Positions 1 to 12,706 of a stretch of 64,000 nt of DNA are shown here, piece by piece; positions within the stretch are counted from its first letter, which is position 1; each line of letters opens with the position of its first letter. The notes below the pieces were generated by a model, which had not been told where the DNA came from, did not search any database, and saw only the letters and a list, made by a program, of their open reading frames with translations. The stretch lies in contig NC_020190.1 in assembly GCF_000315915.1 (NCBI RefSeq), positions 186,001-250,000 of the forward strand, written 5' to 3'. Origin of the DNA: Henningerozyma blattae CBS 6284 (taxonomy: Eukaryota; Ascomycota; Saccharomycetes; Saccharomycetales; Saccharomycetaceae). Position numbers and translations under genes: made by a program.

Positions 1-1516
1 TATAAAAGGGATAATTAAGGACAAGAATTTAGCACCAATGGGGTATGGATAGCAGTTTCTTTCCAACTAAAAACTGACAGGCTATATGTATCTACAATGT
101 ATTTATATATATTTATATACAGGGATGGCGCATATGCAAGGTTGGTATCACTTGTAATAACAAGTAAATAACTGTAAATTATAAATATATGCAAATGGCA
201 TCGCCAGAAAATTCTCACAATTGCTGGTTAAAAAGAGTAATACTGGAATAAAAAAAAAAGAGCCTAAAAGGAACTCATTAAGGTTAGGAAAATAGTAATA
301 CAACTCTAGATCTACTTGCTTAACTAGAGAAGCTTTCTTCATTCAAGAAATCGTACTAATATTATATTTCCTCAAACCTATAAGGTTTATCCCCTTAGAC
401 TTAGTTTAATGCATTCATATCAATCAAAACGATGGTGTCGATTAAATACATAGCCATCAACAATAACCCCATACAAGAAGAATTATTTCTATTTCTATTT
501 CTATTTTTTACTTTTATTTTTTTAGTAAAAAGGCACTGTTTAGAATAGGGGGCTTTTTAGTCAGAAGACGGATTCTCTTAGAAGGTCTCCAATTTAGGTA
601 TAATTCTAATAAAAAATAACAAGGATTAAAATGGACTCCGGTCAGTATACACGATACTTTTGAGAACTGTTAATAGCCGATATTTCGGTTTCAAGTTTGC
701 CAAGTAACTAGGTTCTTAAGATGTTCTGTCTATTTATATAACTATGAATTTTTTTCAAGCCTTGAGCATTAAACCATTAACCTTGTTTATTTCTTTTTTT
801 TTTTGGCTTTTTTCTTAATTTCAAAAAGTGTCAGTAAATAGAAAACTAGTGTGATTAAATTTCTTGATAATGAATGAATGGAAAGTAATCGTTTGTGAAA
901 ATACCTGGAACTTAAGGGTATCTTATGCTATATACCCCTTTTAGAAGGGTAATAGATAACACCTATTAGGATAAAATGGATTCCGCATTCAGTAAGAATT
1001 ATCATGGACCAGGATATGTTGTTTCATAAATAATTAATAGGTGAGATAATCGATATTCAAATACATTTCTCTATATCGCATATATTTTGATAATTCCATT
1101 ATACTTTTCTTGTTTGGTAATATATTATTTTTTCCCTTTATTTGACGGAGAATTTAATACGTTAGAACTAGAATACGATAATTACATATCATTATAAACG
1201 GCTTATTCAAACAGGTCCCTAATGGACTGACCACTTCTAGCAATAACAGCTACAAATATATACCTTCCAATAGTGAATAAGATAGTCGTTATTCATTAGC
1301 ATTGCTGTAAAGTTTAACGCCAACCCTAACTTTTCTGGGCACAGTTTTGTTATGAGTAGGGTTGTTACTGTTCCTAGGAGAATTGCCAAACCACCGGAAT
1401 AGGAATTTTTACGTTCTACTCGCGTAGAAAAATATTTTTTTTTTTATTTGGGAAATACTTTAGTGACAAAACTGACGGGATTTTCAAGATTACAATATAT
1501 ATCCTTTCATTTATTA

Positions 1517-1599
<83 letters not shown>

Positions 1600-1873
1600 C
1601 AAAATAGAATAATAAAAAAAATAAAAATAAATAAATAAAGATAAATAAATAATAGAGATAAAAGGTTGTTATTTTCTTCTTTTTAAGAAAGAAAGAAAAA
1701 AAAAAGTAATAGCATTATCGCCATACATTAATAGATCATCCGTGAATTAATCCAATTCAGATCAATTCGAGTTTATCGATAACAACATTTTAGAAGTTTT
1801 TGAAATCAAATAAATCATATCGTGAGAGAAGAATTTAATAATATAATATAATTTCAACAATATATATTGCACA
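1..1873. other. Intergenic region 5' of MNN2, no gene seen
   Basis: About 1.9 kb of AT-rich DNA without a convincing reading frame. It contains a long ATT microsatellite (listed separately), several A/T homopolymer runs and two copies of a short imperfect motif near 627-655 and 970-1000. The last few hundred bases should include the MNN2 promoter, but no recognised activator site stands out. Confidence 0.6.
1517..1599. repeat. (ATT)n trinucleotide microsatellite
   Basis: About 27 uninterrupted ATT units lie some 275 bases upstream of the MNN2 start. The run is noncoding. It is likely to be length-variable between strains and is hard to sequence accurately. Confidence 0.95.
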
Positions 1874-3835
1874 ATGATTCTCACAAGAAGATTTTTCAAG
1901 CTGCTGAAACTTATCTCTGCAGTAATTGTTCTTACTGGTTTATTCATTGCAACTAATAATTATTTGGATGATGCTGTTTCTGTTTCAGTATCTGATTATA
2001 CACAACGTTTACAAAGTTATATTAATCTATCACCGGAAATAGTAAATTCTAATAATGAAAAACCCCCATTAACGGCAGAGATCATATCTGAGGATTCTTC
2101 GAATGTTAATCATATGGCTACTGTAACATCTACTGCAAACAATAACAATAATATTAATTCGAATTCCAAGCTTTCCAATCCTAAATCCAATTCAGGATCT
2201 AGTTCTTCCAAATCTAATATCAAAACACAAGAAGATGATGAAGCCACTAGAAAACAAAAAGTTTATAAATTTTATCAAGATATCTTTAATATTTTAAAAA
2301 ATACCACTATTCCAGGCAAAAGTGATCGAGTTTATAAATTAGAATGTCAATTGAAAGGAGATGTTGGTACTAGACCAGATAATTATAAAGAATGGTATAA
2401 ATTGACTAGTAAAGAATTATCCAATTGTTTAGAAGTTCCATATGAAACTGCCAAGATGTTACAAGAAAGTCATGCTGATTATGTTGATAAGATTGGTTCT
2501 TTAGTATTACCAAAAGTCGCATATGGCGGTAAAGGTATTGTTACTGTTGGTGGTGGTAAATTTTCAGTATTGGCATTTTTAATTATTAGAACTTTAAGAA
2601 ATTTAGGTACATCATTACCAGTAGAAGTTTTCATTCCACCAAGTGATGAAGGTGAAACTGATTTTTGTAACAACGTTTTACCACAATATAATGCTAAATG
2701 TATTTATATGACTGATATTTTACCCAAGGAATTTGTCGATGAATTTGAATTTAAAGGTTATCAATTTAAATCTTTGGCAATGATTGCATCAAGTTTTGAT
2801 GATTTATTGATGCTTGATGCTGATAATTTCCCTATTAAAGATTTGGATAATATTTTCGAACAAGAACCATATACTTCCACTGGATTAGTGATGTGGCCTG
2901 ATTTCTGGAGACGTACTACAAACCCAGTATATTATTCTATTGCTGATGTTCCTGTTAATGAAAAAAAGAGAGTTCGTAATACATTTGATGATTTAACTCC
3001 AGTAGAGATTTATACCGAAGATATCAGTGATTTATCAGATGTCCCCTTCCATGATCTAGAAGGTACTTTACCAGATGTCTCTACTGAATCCGGTCAACTA
3101 ATGATTAATAAAGAAAAGCATATTGCTACAGTGTTATTAGCTTTGTATTATAATTTCAATGGTCCAACTTGGTATTATCCAATCTTTTCTCAAAAAGCTG
3201 CTGGTGAAGGTGATAAAGAAACTTTCATTGCAGCAGCAAACTTCTATGGCTTAAGTTATTATCAAGTTAGAACCTCAGTAGGTGTTGATGGTTATCATCA
3301 AAGTGACGATAAGGGATTCCGTGGTGTAGCCATGTTACAACATGATTTTGTTCAAGATTATGAAAGATATGAAAGAGCAAGAAATGAAATAGATATCAAA
3401 TATGGTGGTGCAAAGAAAGTTATGAAATATGATTATAATTATTCGCCAGATGATTTTTATAAGACTTATTTTGATAGTGGAGATGATTCCAATGTTAATC
3501 AACCTATTAAAGAAGTAGATATCATGTTTGTTCATTCCAATTTACCAAAATTCGATCCATTCACATTATGGGATGAAAATGATTTAACTTTAGACGGATC
3601 TCATTTCAGATCATATCTGAAATTACCACATTTGACTCACTACGATTTAGAATATGAAAATTTCAAAATCTTCCATCAAAGTTTATGTGTATTGAAAAAC
3701 CAATTCAAATATTTGGAAGATAAATTCCAAGGTAAAGAATCTAATAGGGAATCCATGTGTAATTATATCATGGATAGATTGAAATATTTGACAGACACCC
3801 ATGAAATGGCATTAAAGGGTCCAATATCAGCTTAA
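1874..3835 (+). CDS. MNN2: Golgi alpha-1,2-mannosyltransferase (Mnn2/Mnn5 family)
   Basis: Type II Golgi membrane enzyme that adds the first alpha-1,2-mannose branches to the alpha-1,6 backbone of N-linked mannan. The protein is 653 residues, slightly longer than S. cerevisiae Mnn2 (597). A short basic N-terminus (MILTRRFFKLLK) precedes one hydrophobic anchor at about residues 12-28. A low-complexity Ser/Asn-rich stem runs to about residue 125, followed by the lumenal catalytic domain. The DxD-type metal/nucleotide-sugar motif appears as LDADN near residue 315. It is followed downstream by GRX7 and IPP1, the same neighbours as MNN2 (YBR015C), which favours MNN2 over the paralog MNN5. The ATG at 1874 gives the membrane anchor directly. 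Confidence 0.92.
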   Translation: MILTRRFFKLLKLISAVIVLTGLFIATNNYLDDAVSVSVSDYTQRLQSYINLSPEIVNSNNEKPPLTAEIISEDSSNVNHMATVTSTANNNNNINSNSKLSNPKSNSGSSSSKSNIKTQEDDEATRKQKVYKFYQDIFNILKNTTIPGKSDRVYKLECQLKGDVGTRPDNYKEWYKLTSKELSNCLEVPYETAKMLQESHADYVDKIGSLVLPKVAYGGKGIVTVGGGKFSVLAFLIIRTLRNLGTSLPVEVFIPPSDEGETDFCNNVLPQYNAKCIYMTDILPKEFVDEFEFKGYQFKSLAMIASSFDDLLMLDADNFPIKDLDNIFEQEPYTSTGLVMWPDFWRRTTNPVYYSIADVPVNEKKRVRNTFDDLTPVEIYTEDISDLSDVPFHDLEGTLPDVSTESGQLMINKEKHIATVLLALYYNFNGPTWYYPIFSQKAAGEGDKETFIAAANFYGLSYYQVRTSVGVDGYHQSDDKGFRGVAMLQHDFVQDYERYERARNEIDIKYGGAKKVMKYDYNYSPDDFYKTYFDSGDDSNVNQPIKEVDIMFVHSNLPKFDPFTLWDENDLTLDGSHFRSYLKLPHLTHYDLEYENFKIFHQSLCVLKNQFKYLEDKFQGKESNRESMCNYIMDRLKYLTDTHEMALKGPISA

Positions 3836-4659
3836 TAATATACTATCTTAACACATTTACGCTGGGCTGGTGCCTCAAACTCCACACCCTTTCTCACCTC
3901 CTCACCTCCTCACATTCTCGCCCTTTTACCCTCTCACCACTTCTTATATACCATTGTACAATTATTTTTGTGTATATTACATTAATGCTTCTATTAAAGT
4001 CATGCTCTTTTTTTTTATAAATTCTGTATAAGGTCCACACAGCCCCAATTTCAGTTTAGCCCTGGCTAACCCTAACACCGAGCCTATTTTCACGTAACCC
4101 TGACGCGAAAATTTATCCTGGTCAGCTGACGCGTTTCCTGAAAAGGGCTCATCTATTTCGTGCACCATTTTCTGTGGCCGTGCTGTCCTTTCCTCTTTCA
4201 ATCACTGGGTGCTACGTAGTTTTCTGGGCCAGCCGCTTCGTTGGTAAACCCGGGAATTTTTTTTTAGTGGAAAAAAGAGACAAAAAGGAAATGGCCTATA
4301 TTAATCATTTTTCTTTTCTTTTTTTATTGATTTCTCTCAATATTGGATTGAGGTTCCGTAATGATGGAATTTTTCAATTTAATATTTATTATATTATACA
4401 ACGCCAAATATATACATCATTAAACTATATTTATCAATAAATAAATAATCTAAAAAAAAAGCTTAAAAAAAAAGAGGAAAAAGACACTTTCATAAACTTC
4501 TGTTTTAGAAAGCTTATATATTAAACCTCCTTATATATATAGTAATAAAAAAAAATAATAATAAAATAATAGGAACAAAAAAAGATTTAATTTTTTTTTC
4601 CACTTCTTCTAAAAAGTTTTGCTAGGTTAATAACAAACATTTCAATTAATTATTAAACA
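3836..4659. promoter_or_regulatory. MNN2-GRX7 intergenic region with MluI-like motifs
   Basis: This 0.8-kb gap carries the MNN2 terminator and the GRX7 promoter. A CT-rich stretch follows the MNN2 stop. ACGCGT at 4129-4134 and ACGCGA at 4103-4108 resemble MCB/SCB cell-cycle sites (Mbp1/Swi4), though nothing shows they are used. Several ATG-led short frames here look spurious. Confidence 0.4.
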
Positions 4660-5405
<746 letters not shown>

Positions 5406-6297
5406 AAAAAAAAAAAAACAATAAAAAAATAAAAAAAAATATAATATTTGGGCATTTTATTTTGATACCATATGACGACATCATAGAATTAAATTATATA
5501 TAAATAGACAATCTCTAGATGTTTAAAAAATTAGTTTCGTATAATTTTTTTTTTTTACAAATGTGTCACTAGCATATTTGAATAGTTGCAAATTACAAGA
5601 CTATCCAATTTAAAAAAAAATAATAATAATAAAGAATGAATCCTTTGAGCTGCAATTTGTATTCAAGACTGTTTTGTCTAAGTATCTTGGATAAATTAAC
5701 CATAGTATAACCTGGAAGCATTACTATAAATAACAACCCACTTTGCATATCTCTTGTAACGTACAAATCAACCTTCACATATACATATATTTACCAAGAA
5801 TTTATGATTGTACGCATCAAAACAAGTAAGTTACCCTTATTTGTCTCTTCAAGAGAAAAACATCGTTAATGATGTCTTTTTTTTCCATATTTCATCATCT
5901 TACATGACTCATTCTCCTTATGTATTAATCCTTTTTAATGAAAGTCTTTTATAGCCCTGGTCATATTTCATAGATTTATATTGATATAATTATAATAAAT
6001 AATTCACAGAAAAAGATTTCACCACCCGTGCACCAAGATTGAAATTTTCCTTCCTAAAATAGTAATCACCTAAACACCTTGCACGTTTTGTTTTCTTAGG
6101 ATTTTTTTTTCCACCACAATTTTGATTACCTTCTAATATCACTTGACAACCTTTAATTCTTTTTTTTTCTTTTGTTTCACTACTGAACTTTCAATAGTAT
6201 ATATATAAAAAACCAAGACTTCCATACTTTCTGATAAACATTCTTAAAATCAATTCAATAAGCTCCTCAAGCCTTCCCTCTCAATTAATTATACATA
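5406..6297. promoter_or_regulatory. GRX7-IPP1 intergenic region
   Basis: About 0.9 kb. After the GRX7 stop come A-rich and T-rich runs typical of yeast terminators. The IPP1 side has T-rich tracts and a TATA-like TATATATAAA at about 6199-6208, roughly 90 bases before the IPP1 ATG. The leader just before the ATG is pyrimidine- and A-rich, as in strongly expressed yeast genes. No gene is seen. Confidence 0.5.
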
Positions 6298-7155
6298 ATG
6301 ACTTATACTACCAGACAAATTGGTGCTAAGAACACCTTGGACTACAGAGTCTTTATTGAAAAAAACGGTAAACCGGTCTCTGCCTTCCATGATATCCCAT
6401 TATACGCTGATGAAGAAAAACAAATTTTCAACATGGTTGTTGAAATCCCAAGATGGTCTAATGCTAAATTGGAAATCACCAAGGAAGAACCATTGAACCC
6501 AATCATCCAAGATACCAAGAAGGGTAAGTTAAGATTCGTCCGTAACTGTTTCCCACACCATGGTTACATTCACAATTACGGTGCTTTCCCACAAACTTGG
6601 GAAGACCCAAACGTTGTCCACCCAGACACTAAAGCTGTTGGTGACAATGATCCAATTGATGTTTTGGAAATCGGTGAAACCATTGGTTACACTGGTCAAG
6701 TCAAACAAGTCAAAGTATTGGGTGTTATGGCTTTATTAGATGAAGGTGAAACCGATTGGAAAGTTATTGCCATCGATGTTACCGATCCATTAGCCTCTAA
6801 GTTGAATGACATTGAAGATGTTGAAAAATACTTCCCAGGTTTATTAAGAGCCACTAATGAATGGTTTAGAATCTACAAAATCCCAGATGGTAAACCAGAA
6901 AACCAATTTGCTTTCTCCGGTGAAGCCAAAAACAAGAAATATGCTTTGGACGTCATCAAGGAAACCAACGAATCTTGGAAGACTTTGATCCAAGGTAAGT
7001 CCGTTGACTCCAAGGGTATCAATTTGGAAAACACCACTTTGAAGGAAACTCCAACTTTCCAAGAAGTCAACCAAGTTCCAGCTGCTTCTCCAAAGGAAGA
7101 TGCTCCAATTGACAAATCCATTGACAAATGGTTCTTCATCTCTGGCTCTGCCTAG
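6298..7155 (+). CDS. IPP1: Cytoplasmic inorganic pyrophosphatase
   Basis: Hydrolyses pyrophosphate to two phosphates, pulling forward the many biosynthetic reactions that release PPi. At 285 residues it matches the 287-residue S. cerevisiae enzyme. The family I signature DNDPID with its three metal-binding aspartates is at residues 116-121, and the conserved [15 protein letters not shown] segment sits just before it. Codon use is strongly biased (TTG for Leu, GGT for Gly, CCA for Pro, AGA for Arg), which fits very high expression and sets it apart from most genes in the window. The start is the only ATG consistent with full-length homologs. It lies next to histone H3, as YBR011C does in S. 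cerevisiae. Confidence 0.98.
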   Translation: MTYTTRQIGAKNTLDYRVFIEKNGKPVSAFHDIPLYADEEKQIFNMVVEIPRWSNAKLEITKEEPLNPIIQDTKKGKLRFVRNCFPHHGYIHNYGAFPQTWEDPNVVHPDTKAVGDNDPIDVLEIGETIGYTGQVKQVKVLGVMALLDEGETDWKVIAIDVTDPLASKLNDIEDVEKYFPGLLRATNEWFRIYKIPDGKPENQFAFSGEAKNKKYALDVIKETNESWKTLIQGKSVDSKGINLENTTLKETPTFQEVNQVPAASPKEDAPIDKSIDKWFFISGSA

Positions 7156-7374
7156 ATTATGATCGTATAGATATATATTTATGTTTGTATATATACATTA
7201 ATGTTTGCTTTTTTTTCCTTAAAGAAAATAAACTAAATTAATTTAATTTTAATGACATATGCGAAAATGAACGTAAAAGATGATTAAAAATATATTACAA
7301 AATACATAAGTTATATAAAATTTAGAACTGGAATATGAGTGAATGGAAAAATGCGAATGTGAAGTTTCGACGAC

Positions 7375-8632
<1,258 letters not shown>

Positions 8633-8700
8633 TAGTCGCCTGTTTCAATATTCAATAATTAACTAGATATGTACATTATGTCTTTATACTTTTATATGCA

Positions 8701-8817
8701 TTTTACGTTTACATTTTAATACGTTTTAATTTTATTTTTTTAATTAAAAAGAAGATTTTTTTAGTGACGCGTCTGATTTATGACGCGTTGCCACTTGAAA
8801 TTGTTTATTTATGTTTA
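8701..8817 (+). other. Candidate replication origin (ARS) 3' of histone H4
   Basis: Two exact 11/11 matches to the S. cerevisiae ARS consensus WTTTAYRTTTW lie in the AT-rich DNA just after H4: TTTTACGTTTA at 8701-8711 and ATTTATGTTTA at 8807-8817. The classic S. cerevisiae H4 ARS sits in the same place relative to HHF1. Two ACGCGT sites lie between the matches. Function is inferred from motif and position only, and origin motifs can differ between yeast genera. Confidence 0.45.
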
Positions 8818-9588
8818 AATTATAGTATTGCAGTTTTCTTAAATTATTAGATTTAATAAATATACTTGGATAATAATTAAATGTAAATACAAAGAAATGT
8901 ATAATTTCATACTATTATTTCTTGAAGGTAATTTAATTCGTTTAGTATAATAGGTGTACTAACTTATACACATACTTGACTTTTTTATATTATTTTATTT
9001 ATTTATTTGACATCTTTATATAAATCATAAGCTGTACGAATATTCCTAGTACATAGCCTTTCTGCTCTGTCGAGAGTAGAATCGCATGCAAATCAAGTGT
9101 GATGATCGTATGTCCTAATCCCTGATTCCTCAGAAACTGGAAGAACAGTTTGATCCATTGATCAAATTCTGAGTTGTCAGATATCCGATATAGAGAGACT
9201 TTGTTGGTAACATTATGAGTGTTTTAATTTTTTTGAAGTAGAATGATTACAATTTTCAAAAAGATCATAACCATGTGGCATATATTGGGTCTCATAGGAG
9301 GTACGCTATAATTCTTAGAAGACGAGTCATAGTGTTTATTCTCTTGCTCATGAGAGGACTGATCAGTATTATCGACCCCCCCACCGTGAGTGCCATCAAT
9401 CTTCGACAAATATATATAGATGGTACAAGAATTATTCTCCTCAGTATACGGTAAGAAAGCTGTGTAATACTACTAGCAGCATGTTTTACATGCTATTTGT
9501 AACAAGAATAAGTTCAATGAACCTGATTACTCTTCCAGAATTGTCTTAACAATTGCGTCATTCAGAAAATTCTCCATTTTTTTTTACC
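8818..9588. other. Gene-free stretch after H4
   Basis: AT-rich DNA with short unrelated frames only. Around 9060-9420 the composition becomes more balanced and fragments of coding-like sequence appear in several frames, interrupted by stops. This may be the worn 5' part of the pseudogene that follows. Confidence 0.4.
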
Positions 9589-10456
9589 ATGATTTTATTA
9601 TACTTGTCATTAGACGAGTCTCAAGAGATCATTTCAGCGTTACATGGCAATAACATCGACTGCAAGACCTTTTTAGAGAGCTTACATTTTAATAATCCCC
9701 TATGACTCTGTGGATATTCTCATTCGCAGAGAAAATAGTATTCAATTACCCATTACCAAACTAACTGGGGGACTTCCAATCATTCTTCTGACAATATTGA
9801 AAATATTCTTAACCTTATGCTGCTTGACTATCATGCAAAGGGCGTGTTTTAGTCCACACTAACCACCACTAATTCTCCAAATAACATCCTCCCCGAGCCA
9901 AACATTGAAAATGCCATGACAGATTATGATGACGATATGATTTTTCAAACCTTAGATGATCGTGAATTTCTTCTTGCTAATATTCCCAAAGGTATCTTCT
10001 ATTAAACCAGATAATCCAAACTGTAATGATATTAATTTTGTTTATAAACTGTTTTAAAATATTGCACGCAATTATGAGACATTACTTTGTAGTTGCGGTG
10101 TTCAGAAATACAATCCATCTCTGCTATACATTCATTTAATCTATGATTTTATTAGAGCAACACCTTAACAAAAATGGCTAAATTTAGTATGTCTACAATC
10201 TGAAACTGAGAGTTTACACTGGACTGCTGTTACGTCTACGTCCGTTACTAATATCGAAAGAAATTTATAATATAGAGGAAAATAATTCTGATGGTCCAAA
10301 TGCAGAAAAAGAAATAGTGATAGAAAGTGACTATCATCGTCTCCATTGTTACCTTCATGAAGTTAACAGGGATCTTGACTCGCTAAACAGTAATATTTGC
10401 GATTTATCTTTTAAATATTACCGCCAAAAGTCAGATACTTATAGCCGATATTCAAC
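9589..10456 (+). pseudogene. Decayed protein-coding gene of unknown identity
   Basis: From the ATG at 9589 the plus strand shows coding-like sequence (balanced codons, mixed acidic and polar residues) scattered over at least two frames and broken by in-frame stops. The first block runs 35 codons to a TGA. Coding character then continues after a shift near the CCCC run at about 9697, again in a segment beginning NWGTSNHSSDNIENILNL, and further on in ENAMTDYDDDMIFQTLDDRE and NIARNYETLLCSCGVQ. Later pieces include SDYHRLHCYLHEVNRDLDS. Several stops and at least two shifts mean this is genuine decay and not a single base error. I do not recognise the family. Confidence 0.45.
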
Positions 10457-10526
10457 TTGAATATACGTTAAGAAACAGTATAATTTTGTTACTTACTTTC
10501 ATCAATATGAAATAAAGTTTGAGATT

Positions 10527-10600
10527 AATAAAAGTAAAATCCCAACTCTCATTCTTAGTTTAGTATGCTTAGTCAGTGATTAGCTCTCTTATTTTATTAA
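10527..10600 (+). repeat. Dispersed short repeat, copy 1
   Basis: This copy starts AATAAAAGTA and ends with a 22-base core, 10579-10600 (ATTAGCTCTCTTATTTTATT followed by AA), shared exactly with the copy at 12298-12375. The upstream 50 bases align imperfectly. It could be the end of an old mobile element; no LTR ends are visible. Confidence 0.5.
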
Positions 10601-12297
10601 ATGGTTACCCAATTTCTTCGTTTCTGTTACTTGATAAATTACACCGGGATTGACATCGAAGTGTCATAATGTCATTACTATATGCATACATAAGTATACT
10701 AATTAAGTTTAGTCCGTAAATCTGTAGCCCAATTTCATTCATATACTTTAAACAGGTTTATTAATCACCAATGCACTAAGCTAATTGTGATTCTATCTGA
10801 AACTACTCATATACAAATACTATTTACTACCATATTAGTTTACCCGCTTTGTTAAGCCTTTAACATTACGATTAAATATATGGAAGGACTTGTCAGACTG
10901 CCATTCACACCCACCCAGATAGCACTGTCACTTCTACGAAGAGAAGCTCACAGACTGGGCCAAGATCATCGCGCCATTTTAAACGTGCTACAAAAGCAAC
11001 ACAGCAAACAGCAAAACAAAAAGCGTAAAGAAAACCAGATGACCGAACCGCTAAGGATTACGGAACCAAACTAGCATAAACTTTCAATACATTATTCTGT
11101 GGTTCTCACTCTTGGGCATGAAGGTATTTTGGCTCATCAACCAAGTTGGATTCAATGGCTCATTTTAAGAGTCAAAGAGTGACGATTCCTATAGAAATGA
11201 TCCTATGAAGTACGTCGACAGCCCTTTTAAAAAAAAATCAAAAAAAGAAGAGAGGAAATAATTAAAATTCTGTTTTAAAAACCATTACCTATCGTCCTTT
11301 TATACTTTTTCACTTGCACTCGCTTTCAGATTTTTGTTAGGGCAAGCAAATTTTCACTCGCGCGGCTTAGCACATTTTTGCAGTAGATAGACGGTTGTAG
11401 TAATCAGAATTACAGACGTTTTAAGTAGGGCTCGTAAACATCCAAGTACTATTTTATATATTTCCAAGATAGAAATTGAAAATGAACTCTATAATTGTTG
11501 AATTGTAATTATAGAACCATAATCACTTCTTGAACTTGACAGTTCTTACCATCTTTACTATGAAATATTTTTATTTAATATATCCATATACTTGTATTGA
11601 GAACTAATTATTTGACACATATTATGTTAAAATAAGTAGATGGCTTGATACAAGCGATAGTCAATGTTTATATTTGGTTACGAGATTATATAGCACTATA
11701 AATATATATAACGTTTGATCTTAGTACAGATCTCAATTTTTATACAAAGAACCGAAATTATTGCTATCTAATTTATTTATTTATCTTCTTGTAATTTAAA
11801 GATCATAAGAAAATGGGGAAGAGTTGTTAGCTTTCATTATTGACTTAGAAAAAGTGTTGGCGGCAATTCCACTTGGTATAAATTTGTCTTATTTGTTGAT
11901 AAAGCTTCTTAATATTATATTTTTGTTTAAATCTTTTTCAACTTTTATGATATGAGTATCAGTCATCTGATATGTATAAAATGTTATAAACAAATATTTA
12001 ATGTAAATTGGCTACTAAAAAAATTGAAAAAAATAAATTTAATTGAAGTACAAACTAACCTGATAACCACTGACCTTAGAATTAATCAATTATTTCTTTA
12101 AGTACAGTCATCTGAAACTACGAAACCACACTCTGTTTTAAAAACATTACAAGATCTTGCTAAAATTATTTCTTAAGCTATATTAAAGCCTGTCTATGCA
12201 AATAAGACTAGCAAGCCAATGATATGGATTCAAGTACCCTTTTTGGACACTTTATTATACCATTTTTCAATATATACCGAAATACTTGTCAGGTAAG

Positions 12298-12375
12298 AAT
12301 AAAAGTATAGTTTCAACTCCCTCCAGATCTTATTTTAGTCTGTTTAAGTAGTAATTAGCTCTCTTATTTTATTAA
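12298..12375 (+). repeat. Dispersed short repeat, copy 2
   Basis: Second copy of the repeat at 10527-10600, in the same orientation and about 1.8 kb downstream. The exact shared core is 12354-12375. The flanks on both sides diverge. Confidence 0.5.
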
Positions 12376-12706
12376 TTGAGGATATAAAAAAAACAAAAAG
12401 AGAAAAAATGAGAAAATGTCCTGAGCAGTTCCATTTTGATACCATTTTGGTTTCAAATTCTGTTCCTCTATCTCCATTAATATTTTTATGTGCAACTTGC
12501 AAGACTAAATTTTAAAATTCTTGCAGGTTGCACAATATCAGGTACATTTTACAATACAAAAATGAATATATTCTTTTTTTCTTCTTTATAATAATTGTAA
12601 CTGATAATATGAGCAAGATATAGTGTACAACTAAATCGATTTTTACTAGACTTTGTGAGTAATTTTTATAAATAAGAATAAAAATTTTAAAATATATTGA
12701 AAATAT

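Larger units (their letters stand above)
10457..12706. other. Gene-poor region with a diverged repeat pair
   Basis: About 2.2 kb with no supported gene. A 64-codon ATG frame at 10880-11074 (basic, Gln-rich C-terminus) has no recognisable domain. The stretches at 10527-10600 and 12298-12375 are diverged copies of one sequence (listed separately). The rest is AT-rich and looks unconstrained. Confidence 0.5.

Noticed and set aside
3977..4201. 74-codon minus-strand frame upstream of GRX7
   Set aside because: It lies in a promoter region with cell-cycle-type motifs, has no domain, and its mixed composition gives no support.
9224..9409. 61-codon minus-strand frame in the region after H4
   Set aside because: It begins at a TTG, has no domain, and crosses a G7 run. 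It may be relic or chance.
10880..11074. 64-codon ATG frame, basic and Gln-rich
   Set aside because: No recognisable domain or neighbour support, and it lies in decayed, gene-poor DNA. Chance length is plausible.
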